Below are positions 24,401 to 25,287 of a stretch of DNA of 25,287 bases, one piece after another (position 1 is the first letter of the stretch; every line of letters starts with the position of its first letter). Below the pieces are notes generated by a model. The model was not told the DNA's origin, did not search any database, and worked only from the letters and a program-made list of their open reading frames with translations. The stretch is taken from positions 2,848 to 28,134 of the forward strand of contig JH153531.1 in the NCBI GenBank assembly GCA_000226015.1, given 5' to 3'. Source of the DNA: Mnemiopsis leidyi. Taxonomy: Eukaryota; Ctenophora; Tentaculata; Lobata; Bolinopsidae. A program made the translations under genes and the position numbers.

Positions 24401-24810
24401 AAGTTAGTAAGCTTTGTTTTGCGGACACAAGGACAACATTTTTGTTCAATTTGTTCGAAATTTCTTCTTTTTCTCTGATAACACTAAGAGAAAAAGAAGT
24501 TTTGAACAATCGCCAAAGAGGATATACAATTGTGCATATATGCACGCTTGTGTTATCCATGTCTCATGCCAGATAATCCCAACAGACCTGTGATAACTCT
24601 CCAGTCTCCCCTACCGATATAAGGTAAAGATAATATCATCAGATCTCCGACGTTGACCGGGACTGCAAGAGAAAGACGCTGAAACTGGAGGAGTTCGAGA
24701 TAGCGTGCTCTGCTCTGGAGGACATGAACGAGAAACTGAAGAGAGCGTGCGAGGAGCTGGAGAGCGAGAAAAACTGCGTTAACGCTCAGTGCAGCAAGCT
24801 TCTGATACAG
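330..24810 (+). CDS. CCDC88 (Girdin/Daple)-like HOOK and coiled-coil protein, partial, 21 exons
   Basis: I joined exons 330-413, 634-695, 3707-3830, 7492-7634, 14551-14632, 14811-14882, 15633-15813, 15927-16056, 16211-16276, 16497-16520, 16821-16933, 17814-17944, 18392-18622, 18848-18960, 19305-19434, 19716-19801, 20330-20481, 21199-21259, 23946-24051, 24249-24338 and 24643-24810. All introns are GT-AG and every phase matches, giving 783 open codons. Residues 1 to about 90 are the end of a HOOK domain, followed by coiled coil to about 590, a Ser-rich linker to about 662, and coiled coil again. Family-like stretches include CENKNMYIEEVQHL, AARIYRDEIDSLRTK, KLEDMEYLKNRVKEL and LKMKEERISVLEDRV, which align with CCDC88 proteins from memory. 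Hook proteins share the N-terminal part but are shorter and lack the later match. CCDC88 proteins link dynein or membranes to the cytoskeleton and trimeric G proteins. The 5' and 3' ends lie outside the window. Whether it is a single CCDC88 ortholog cannot be settled here. Confidence 0.85.
419..556. repeat. 25-bp minisatellite next to the exon A donor
   Basis: Copies of ACTATACATTTTGTACTTAC plus TATAC start a few bases after the exon A donor and end before exon B. The last copies are shortened. Confidence 0.85.
634..695 (+). CDS. CCDC88-like exon B (HOOK domain)
   Basis: The acceptor is aatttcag at 626-633 and the donor is AAATC|gtgagt. The exon is phase 0 to phase 2 and reads LTETNNVVMSSYIEPESLDK. 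It fills the expected gap between exons A and C, and its position and length fit the CCDC88 segment before the MV-x-x-L helix. The split codon TC|A joins exon C exactly. Confidence 0.75.
2229..2337. repeat. Short 24-bp tandem repeat
   Basis: Two near-identical copies of GTAGATTTATGTTGTATGTT plus GACA/GATA are at 2287 and 2311, preceded by two copies of AGATTGGTGTAGT with the same spacing. Confidence 0.75.
2626..2691. repeat. 33-bp tandem duplication with E-box-like CACGTG
   Basis: Copies 2626-2658 and 2659-2691 are identical except for T or C at one place. Each contains tcacgtggg, and the second also reads gcacgtgg. Confidence 0.85.
3011..3034. repeat. (GT)n microsatellite
   Basis: A run of GT dinucleotides is interrupted once by GC. 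Confidence 0.85.
3577..3738 (+). repeat. 81-bp tandem duplication across the exon C acceptor
   Basis: Copies 3577-3657 and 3658-3738 differ at only a few positions. Each copy holds the pyrimidine tract, cctcag and the first 32 coding bases of exon C. Eighty-one is 27 codons and no stop occurs in the frame, so the upstream acceptor (AG at 3624-3625) would add 27 residues without changing frame. Confidence 0.88.
3707..3830 (+). CDS. CCDC88-like exon C (end of HOOK domain)
   Basis: The acceptor is cattcctcag ending at 3706 and the donor is CAACAG|gtaaaa. The exon encodes EVDSLCHVMVTSL followed by a helix containing LERNEIHEKYI and ERDEYLAQQ. This aligns without gaps to the last HOOK-domain helix of CCDC88, including the MV-x-x-L and ERD-Y positions. 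The acceptor and the first 32 coding bases are also present in an upstream 81-bp duplicate, so a second frame-compatible acceptor exists at 3625. Confidence 0.8.
5697..5830. repeat. 21-bp AT-rich minisatellite
   Basis: Units of the type AAACTTGATATAAAATACAGT recur about six times with drift. Confidence 0.8.
5835..5880. repeat. 23-bp perfect tandem duplication
   Basis: GAGCTGTAGGATATCTATAA plus GTT occurs twice in a row without change (5835-5857 and 5858-5880). Confidence 0.9.
6134..6165. repeat. Perfect 15-bp inverted repeat with 2-base spacer
   Basis: ATGTACATTGTACAT is followed by GG and its exact reverse complement ATGTACAATGTACAT. Each arm is itself nearly palindromic. Confidence 0.9.
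6587..6666. repeat. 22-bp tandem repeat
   Basis: Four units of ATCACACATGGTAATGGACC plus AT/AA are present, the last truncated. Confidence 0.88.
7492..7634 (+). CDS. CCDC88-like exon D (linker and start of coiled coil)
   Basis: The acceptor is ctaccgcag ending at 7491 and the donor is GAAAT|gtgagc. The exon is phase 0 to phase 2. It starts with a Ser/Arg-rich stretch (SMSESFSDSRDGSRPNTPAY) and turns into coiled coil (EIAELRAKLLKYEDE). CCDC88 proteins have the same order, a Ser/Pro linker after HOOK and then the coil. The SRPNTP and SFSDS runs are possible phosphorylation sites. Confidence 0.78.
8111..8142. repeat. 10-bp triplicate AAATAATTTC
   Basis: Three exact consecutive copies are present, followed by AA. 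Confidence 0.9.
8901..9132. repeat. 23-bp minisatellite GATCATCAGCTCAAAGTCCTTGT
   Basis: About nine or ten units lie in tandem, with nearly identical central copies and divergent ends. There are no spacers between units, so it is not a CRISPR-like array. Confidence 0.88.
9794..9811. repeat. (AAT)n microsatellite
   Basis: There are six AAT units just upstream (on the plus strand) of the LINE remnant. Confidence 0.8.
9982..10215 (-). pseudogene. LINE (CR1/L2-like) reverse transcriptase C-terminal remnant
   Basis: The translation contains SSRYGDRSFSVIGPRLYNNL and FKTSLKTYLF and ends at a stop about 20 codons later. The YG-RSFS-GP-LYN-LP and FK-LKTYLF pattern is the typical end of ORF2 in CR1/L2/jockey-type non-LTR retrotransposons. 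Only the last 70 or so residues remain, as in 5'-truncated insertions. It has the same orientation as the GPCR and starts 163 bases past the GPCR stop codon. Confidence 0.8.
10379..11452 (-). CDS. Rhodopsin-like (class A) GPCR, single exon, nested in intron 4
   Basis: The protein has 357 residues if the ATG at 11452 is used. The frame is open a few codons further upstream, and ttttctgagcag just beyond could be an acceptor, so a 5' exon is possible. Seven hydrophobic helices are visible. The N-terminus has an NKT glycosylation site. TM2 keeps the Asp (HMAVYD). A Cys before TM3 (AFCH) and a Cys in loop 2 (YDCDY) can form the usual disulfide. Prolines of TM5 (TYPTL) and TM6 (STLP) are present, and a basic helix 8 follows (SFRKFLRERY). 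The DRY position reads TLK before VIVKYPLKA, TM1 has GD instead of GN, and NPxxY is NFFIY. Ligand and coupling are unknown. The general pattern recalls receptor families expanded in cnidarians, from memory. It lies antisense inside the CCDC88-like gene. Confidence 0.88.
   Translation of the reverse strand: MRTDNKTLFGIKDNQERYPLALWLMTVVVTSLIGDTIILIGTIKYKAIKQHKAIVAVIQHMAVYDLILCVLRVFPSGVAVIVDAWVFGEAFCHIEENVKYLGNTMTMFLTAILTTLKLVIVKYPLKAGTWAPRLGHTLCVIPLIISVISSVPTLTVNMSKQIKQSIHFTYEKYDCDYQFPSVHHPAWFVRYNFVSGGVLMGLTYPTLVVTSVLLLIVAKRVAAERGDMLRWEGVTTVLMTVVVFFISTLPMTVVLATNHVGAIKYSYTVRRIVVAIQYINIMANFFIYSLTLKSFRKFLRERYYRIFYPGLPLDNHKHLVMMKKARRNGKQLEVKELQEIQEKEDKVFVRRQDTPAY
11453..12564 (+). other. Intron 4 upstream of the nested GPCR
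   Basis: This should contain the promoter and any 5' exon of the minus-strand GPCR, but I recognise no TATA box or initiator with confidence. A 97-bp tandem duplication sits at 12061-12254. Confidence 0.6.
12061..12254. repeat. 97-bp tandem duplication
   Basis: Copies start at 12061 and 12158 with TTAGTATCCATCTAAATTTT and share a long identical core through gctagacatcttagat. They diverge slightly towards their ends. Confidence 0.88.
12565..13340. repeat. 35-bp minisatellite with assembly gap
   Basis: Units of the type GGTGTAGGTGATAGTGTTGG followed by TGACTTGGTTATGAA repeat every 35 bases, with occasional single-base variants. The array enters the N run from the left and leaves it on the right in the same unit, so the gap lies inside the array and its true length is unknown. 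Confidence 0.92.
12858..13144. other. Assembly gap (287 N)
   Basis: This is a run of 287 unknown bases inside the 35-bp minisatellite. The length is not a round number, so it is probably an estimated gap. The frame appearing to cross it is meaningless. Confidence 0.98.
13354..13366 (+). repeat. G13 homopolymer
   Basis: Thirteen consecutive G lie just past the end of the 35-bp minisatellite. Confidence 0.9.
13375..13585. repeat. GGTCA/TGACC-rich inverted and direct repeat block
   Basis: GACCATGACCATGACACCCT plus GAAATTTA occurs at 13377 and 13431. Runs of ATGGTCAATGGTCAA alternate with TTGACCATGACCATG, which are near reverse complements and can form a stem. More than a dozen GGTCA or TGACC pentamers occur in about 200 bases. 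Confidence 0.8.
13586..14550 (+). other. Right part of intron 4
   Basis: Apart from the small cysteine-rich frame at 14058-14249, I see no gene, element or strong repeat here. Confidence 0.6.
14058..14249 (+). CDS. Possible Cys-rich terminal exon, unassigned
   Basis: The open frame has 63 codons and seven cysteines, five of them clustered as C-x3-C-x11-C-x-C-x6-C-C in its second half. It begins with GTG directly after ccttctag, which could be an acceptor. There is no signal peptide and no upstream partner exon that I can identify. It may be a terminal exon of a small gene in intron 4 or a chance frame. I do not recognise a family. Confidence 0.22.
   Translation: MTEGRLWHDVCRGNLNSPEYNHWTSDHMGHCTIVCAYVNAKDYEYLCSCVLKGRKCCNDPDSG
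14551..14632 (+). CDS. CCDC88-like exon E (coiled coil)
   Basis: The acceptor is tccgttacag and the donor is AACGAG|gtaaat. The exon is phase 2 to phase 0 and encodes EAKTDLISRLREESQ followed by TTEHIGRLKNE, a regular heptad coil. It is joined to exon D across the 6.9-kb intron 4. Confidence 0.8.
14811..14882 (+). CDS. CCDC88-like exon F (conserved coil motif)
   Basis: The acceptor is acttttcag and the donor is ACTAAG|gtacag. The exon is phase 0 at both ends and encodes 24 residues, including LYDDAQAARIYRDEIDSLRT. The A-R-x-YRDE-DSLR core is the segment that best identifies the CCDC88/Hook superfamily, and the x-YRDE form favours CCDC88 over Hook. Confidence 0.85.
14883..15632 (+). other. 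Intron 6 of the CCDC88-like gene
   Basis: It contains the Tc1/mariner remnant, an AT-rich tract at 15016-15062 and two adjacent short duplications at 15466-15521 (TGTGCTTATAAACT and AACTGTTCAGAATGT). Confidence 0.7.
15075..15315 (-). pseudogene. Tc1/mariner transposase C-terminal remnant
   Basis: The minus strand encodes KSPDLNEIENLWFILKFEIK and WAGIKESHIEKM. The SPDLNxIENLW block holds the last catalytic acidic residue region of Tc1/mariner DDE transposases, with Glu in place of the usual Pro. An in-frame stop follows MNDV, and beyond it the frame ends with FTKY, like the usual end of Tc1 proteins. Upstream the frame is broken. It is a dead fragment in intron 6. I did not find terminal inverted repeats. 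Confidence 0.8.
15633..15813 (+). CDS. CCDC88-like exon G (coiled coil)
   Basis: The acceptor is cattcctag ending at 15632 and the donor is ATGATAG|gtgaat. The exon is phase 0 to phase 1. It encodes AEKLDKYEADIAKYRDKLED followed by MEYLKNRVKELKNHNDQLME, which continues exon F and matches the conserved coil of CCDC88 proteins residue for residue in spacing. Confidence 0.85.
15927..16056 (+). CDS. CCDC88-like exon H (coiled coil)
   Basis: The acceptor is acatctatag and the donor is CACAG|gtaaat. The exon is phase 1 to phase 2. It encodes EEKNIKLRAMLEELSAQKEY and further heptads rich in Glu and Lys. The preceding intron is only 113 bases long. Confidence 0.82.
16211..16276 (+). CDS. CCDC88-like exon I (coiled coil)
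   Basis: The acceptor is ttgtctgcag and the donor is ATAAG|gtatgt. The exon is phase 2 to phase 2 and encodes ANMISQMQKEIDELTASNNE. Its flanking phases match both the 24-nt microexon and the next large exon. Confidence 0.82.
16497..16520 (+). CDS. CCDC88-like 24-nt candidate microexon J
   Basis: The acceptor is tgctctatag and the donor is TGGAA|gtaagt, a near-consensus site. The exon is phase 2 at both ends and contributes S-W-A-T-Q-N-W plus split codons. Its length is a multiple of three, so inclusion or skipping both keep the frame. It has two tryptophans and breaks the heptad pattern. It is supported only by splice-site quality and phase. Confidence 0.5.
16821..16933 (+). CDS. CCDC88-like exon K
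   Basis: The acceptor is ccctccccag and the donor is CGTCGGA|gtatgt. The exon is phase 2 to phase 1. It encodes MAMLERDGVTDSMKYMTIEK followed by a polar segment ending in INRRR, which interrupts the coil where CCDC88 proteins also have a non-heptad stretch. Confidence 0.78.
16934..17813 (+). other. Intron 11 of the CCDC88-like gene
   Basis: It contains a possible 22-nt microexon at 17253-17274. I see nothing else that I can name. Confidence 0.6.
17253..17274 (+). CDS. Candidate 22-nt frame-breaking microexon
   Basis: It is flanked by tttttgtttttag and gtgagtga, both strong splice signals. Between exons K and L it would add R-H-R-L-K-R-R-P and then shift the frame, reaching a TAA six codons later. 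The default model skips it. It is supported only by its splice sites. Confidence 0.25.
17814..17944 (+). CDS. CCDC88-like exon L (coiled coil)
   Basis: The acceptor is acactgacag and the donor is GCTAAG|gttaga. The exon is phase 1 to phase 0. It encodes NNEVLISKIKRLEMDNLHLR followed by TQTENLRNSNAK, resuming heptads in the same place as the KLEKEN-type repeats of CCDC88. Confidence 0.8.
18012..18025. repeat. SINE target-site duplication, left copy
   Basis: The sequence TAAATATTTAGATA is identical to 18281-18294, with different bases on both sides. The length and AT-rich content fit LINE-mediated integration. Confidence 0.75.
18026..18280 (-). mobile_element. tRNA-derived SINE
   Basis: The 255-bp insert is flanked by a perfect 14-bp direct repeat. 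Read on the minus strand it contains a D-arm-like box A region, GGTGGTAGAGCACTC (18181-18195), and a T-arm GTCGG-ATCATAC-CCGAC (18144-18160) with a seven-base loop, as in RNA polymerase III promoters of tRNA genes. A palindromic GGCACGGTGCC follows the T-arm. The anticodon arm does not fold, so it is not a working tRNA gene. About 110 bases of non-tRNA body follow. No long A tail is visible. Confidence 0.72.
18281..18294. repeat. SINE target-site duplication, right copy
   Basis: This is the second copy of TAAATATTTAGATA, directly flanking the 5' end of the SINE on the minus strand. Confidence 0.75.
18392..18622 (+). CDS. CCDC88-like exon M (coiled coil)
   Basis: The donor is CTTGAG|gtacga. 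The acceptor is less certain: ctgcag ending at 18386 gives the wrong phase, while cagtcaag ending at 18391 gives phase 0 and starts QEIVSKNEVIQLYKKS. The second half (LEFQLQMLEENTEKDKLQLD) is clear coiled coil. The middle (VILSTISYKSR) is uncharged and breaks the heptads. The exon's 5' edge could change with transcript data. Confidence 0.7.
18848..18960 (+). CDS. CCDC88-like exon N (coiled coil)
   Basis: The acceptor is ctttctctcag ending at 18847 and the donor is CGAGA|gtaaga. The exon is phase 0 to phase 2 and encodes RTRVEGMEQKLCEAHNILKE and a helix ending in VISDR. It leads directly into the conserved segment in the next exon. Confidence 0.8.
19305..19434 (+). CDS. CCDC88-like exon O (conserved MKEE coil)
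   Basis: The acceptor is ttctctcatag and the donor is AGACAG|gtatgt. The exon is phase 2 to phase 0. It encodes FLKYEERLKQSLNHSLKMKE followed by ERISVLEDRVKENI. This aligns with the late-coil CCDC88 segment around the MKEE-x-I-x-x-LE motif, which Hook proteins lack. It is the best evidence for CCDC88 rather than Hook. Confidence 0.83.
19461..19556. repeat. 48-bp tandem duplication with X-box-like sites
   Basis: Two copies start at 19461 and 19509. Each contains GTCACCTTGGTAAC overlapping GTAACCATGGTGAC, both of which fit the RFX half-site pattern with a two-base centre. The duplication lies in intron 15, 26 bases past the exon O donor, and each copy also starts with GTAAGT, a donor-like string. 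Confidence 0.8.
19716..19801 (+). CDS. CCDC88-like exon P (Gln/Lys-rich coil)
   Basis: The acceptor is catttttacag and the donor is GTGAG|gtgaat. The exon is phase 0 to phase 2 and encodes ELSIIKKQNKSYQKQNKSLQ and QSLDNSVV. It is followed by the 11-bp minisatellite that fills most of the next intron. Confidence 0.8.
19843..20297. repeat. 11-bp minisatellite ATGTTTTCCTT
   Basis: About 40 units of ATGTTTTCCTT and variants (CTCATG, TTACCT, TTCGT) form a strand that is nearly all pyrimidine apart from the ATG in each unit. Because 11 is not a multiple of three and the unit lacks stops, all three forward frames stay open, giving artificial ORFs of up to about 225 codons. It ends 32 bases before the acceptor of exon Q. 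Confidence 0.9.
20330..20481 (+). CDS. CCDC88-like exon Q (Ser-rich linker)
   Basis: The acceptor is ccctctcag ending at 20329 and the donor is GAACA|gtgagt. The exon is phase 2 to phase 1. It encodes a Ser/Thr-rich, probably disordered linker (SPSRRISKGSQYEHH, then STPIKQRLSTVALSPGK). RRIS fits a basophilic-kinase site and LSPGK and STPIK fit proline-directed sites by consensus only. It sits between two minisatellites, the 11-bp array upstream and the X-box array downstream. Confidence 0.78.
20482..21198 (+). other. Intron 17 of the CCDC88-like gene
   Basis: About two thirds of it is the X-box-like array. The remaining 240 bases hold one more partial site (ggttaccaca near 21136) and no other recognised element. 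Confidence 0.7.
20509..20957. repeat. 19-bp minisatellite of X-box (RFX-site)-like palindromes
   Basis: About 23 units with a 19-bp period are built as GTTACCATGGTAAC plus a GTGTG-type spacer. Perfect palindromic 14-mers are at 20568-20581, 20701-20714, 20758-20771 and 20891-20904. Most other units keep one or both half-sites (GTTACC or GTAACC, AT, GGTAAC), while several have TTTCTATGGTAAC or TTACTATGG variants. The 14-mer fits the RFX/DAF-19 X-box rule GTNRCC-NN-RGYAAC. The array starts 27 bases after the donor of exon Q and fills much of intron 17. Confidence 0.9.
21199..21259 (+). CDS. CCDC88-like exon R (linker end)
   Basis: The acceptor is tataatttcag ending at 21198 and the donor is GAATC|gtgagt. 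The exon is phase 1 to phase 2 and encodes ENKSPNKSEQSGILDVSYE. It has low complexity and no coil and finishes the serine-rich linker. Confidence 0.72.
21502..21515. promoter_or_regulatory. Single X-box-like site
   Basis: GTTGACATAGCAAC fits the RFX X-box with one mismatch (GTTGNC-AT-AGCAAC). A second weaker site, GTTACCATAGCTAC, is at 21577-21590. This is prediction by motif only. Confidence 0.35.
22403..22492. repeat. 12-bp repeat GTTGATATTGTT
   Basis: About seven tandem units become a GTT-rich tail. The repeat gives open frames on both strands. Confidence 0.88.
23460..23650 (-). pseudogene. Possible coding remnant with AT-hook-like core
   Basis: One minus-strand frame reads LFFSAPKSTASPNC followed by GRKRGRPPLPNIAGQRTRPR (the core lies at 23521-23544 on the plus strand). 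RKRGRPP is a textbook AT-hook core. A different minus-strand frame (23383-23769) is open for 128 codons but looks less protein-like. Neither has a start or splice context I trust, and the block is richer in GC than its surroundings. It may be a decayed transposon or gene exon. Confidence 0.22.
23946..24051 (+). CDS. CCDC88-like exon S (coiled coil resumes)
   Basis: The acceptor is catccttttcag and the donor is CTCGAG|gtcggt. The exon is phase 2 to phase 0. It encodes TESAAALQLLRQDCVDLKEE and further heptads to KERLE. Its phase matches exon R across the 2.7-kb intron 18. Confidence 0.78.
24249..24338 (+). CDS. CCDC88-like exon T (coiled coil)
   Basis: The acceptor is actatcccag and the donor is AACGAG|gtttgt. 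The exon is phase 0 at both ends and encodes QEVQELQIERKSHLAEIQNL and REKNLNLRNE, a regular heptad coil. Confidence 0.8.
24451..24509. repeat. Imperfect inverted repeat upstream of exon U
   Basis: TTGTTCGAAATTTCTTCTTT plus TTCTCT (24451-24476) is nearly the reverse complement of AGAGAAAAAGAAGTTTTGAA plus CAA (24487-24509), with a 10-base loop and a small bulge. Confidence 0.82.
24643..24810 (+). CDS. CCDC88-like exon U (coiled coil, last in window)
   Basis: The acceptor is aatatcatcag ending at 24642 and the donor is ATACAG|gtaatt. The exon is phase 0 at both ends and has 56 codons with heptads throughout (LEEFEIACSALEDMNEKLKR). Its last 39 bases and donor are repeated imperfectly just downstream. 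The gene continues to the right of the window. Confidence 0.78.
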
Positions 24811-24920
24811 GTAATTCCGTGTGTGTAATAACTGCGTTTAAAACGCTCAGTGCAGCAAACTTTTCATACAGGTAATTCCTTGTGTGTAATAACTGTGTTA
24901 ACGCTCAGTGGGGCAATGCG
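24772..24920 (+). repeat. Imperfect tandem copies of the exon U 3' end and donor
   Basis: The stretch from aactgcgtt through the donor to gtgtgtaat (24772-24829) is repeated at 24830-24890, with a second ATACAG|gtaatt donor at 24872, and a third partial copy starts at 24891. The extra copies have small insertions and substitutions. Confidence 0.85.
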
Positions 24921-25287
24921 TTCTAAGTAATAACTGAAATTAATCTCGGTTATTACCTTGATTAATTTTATTGAGGTTGTCTTCGCCCTACAAATCTGCC
25001 CTGACTATATGCAGTGAAGGTAAAAATGAATAGATATATTGGTATTATGTACAAAATAAAGAGACATCTACCAGTGTCGGTACGGCTACAAATGTTTCAA
25101 AGTTTCATTCAATCCCACGTTAACTTCTGCTCTTTAGTTTGGGGCTTCGCAGCCAAGTCGCATATCGACTCACTATTTACCAAACAGAAACAAGGAGTAC
25201 GAATTGTAATGCCAGGCTATGTCAATTTTTACTTTAGGGATGGGCAACTGCCAGCACTACACAAATGATAGCTTTAAAGAATATGGC
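24811..25287 (+). other. Intron 21 (start) of the CCDC88-like gene
   Basis: It holds the extra copies of the exon U junction and then the LINE fragment. The next exon is outside the window. Confidence 0.7.
25003..25287 (+). pseudogene. LINE reverse transcriptase fragment, frameshifted, running off the right edge
   Basis: The frame reads MNRYIGIMYKIKRHLPVSVR and later LFTKQKQGVRIVMPGYVNFY, which is the thumb/C-terminal part of a non-LTR retrotransposon RT (jockey/CR1-like). The frame ends at a TGA at 25266-25268. The +1 frame across that point reads TNDSFKEYG, which continues the same family pattern, so a single-base frameshift seems to have occurred. It lies in the intron after exon U. Confidence 0.75.

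Noticed and set aside
330-24810. Assignment to Hook proteins rather than CCDC88
   Set aside because: The N-terminal part fits both, but the x-YRDE-DSLR motif, the MKEE segment, the Ser-rich linker and the further coil fit CCDC88.

Overview
This window looks like nuclear DNA from an invertebrate animal. It is AT-rich, has GT-AG introns from about 100 bases to nearly 7 kb, carries remnants of LINE, SINE and Tc1/mariner elements, and is full of minisatellites. One minisatellite is interrupted by an assembly gap. The nested receptor gene resembles lineage-expanded rhodopsin-like receptors I associate with cnidarians, so a cnidarian is my best guess, but the sequence does not prove the phylum.

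The backbone of the window is one large plus-strand gene, entered in its HOOK domain and left while still in coiled coil. Twenty-one exons from 330 to 24810 can be joined by splice sites and phase into one open frame of 783 codons with no stop. The product is the end of a HOOK domain followed by long coiled coil, and it matches the CCDC88 family (Girdin/Daple) better than the shorter Hook family. Near the 3' side a serine-rich linker (exons 17-18) splits the coiled coil, as in vertebrate CCDC88 proteins.

The 6.9-kb intron 4 (7635-14550) carries a complete single-exon rhodopsin-like GPCR gene on the minus strand (10379-11452), a LINE 3' remnant just downstream of it, a 35-bp minisatellite with a 287-base gap, a GGTCA/TGACC-rich foldback block and a small cysteine-rich ORF. 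Other introns hold a Tc1/mariner transposase remnant (intron 6), a tRNA-derived SINE with a perfect 14-bp target-site duplication (intron 12), an 11-bp array of TTTTCCTTATG type directly upstream of exon 17, and a 19-bp array of about 23 palindromic GTTACCATGGTAAC units directly downstream of exon 17. That 14-mer fits the X-box bound by RFX transcription factors. A LINE reverse-transcriptase fragment runs off the right edge.

The most unusual features are the X-box-like minisatellite, two tandem duplications that each copy an exon-intron junction of the CCDC88-like gene (81 bp at the exon 3 acceptor, about 58 bp at the exon 21 donor), and two candidate microexons (24 nt frame-neutral, 22 nt frame-breaking).
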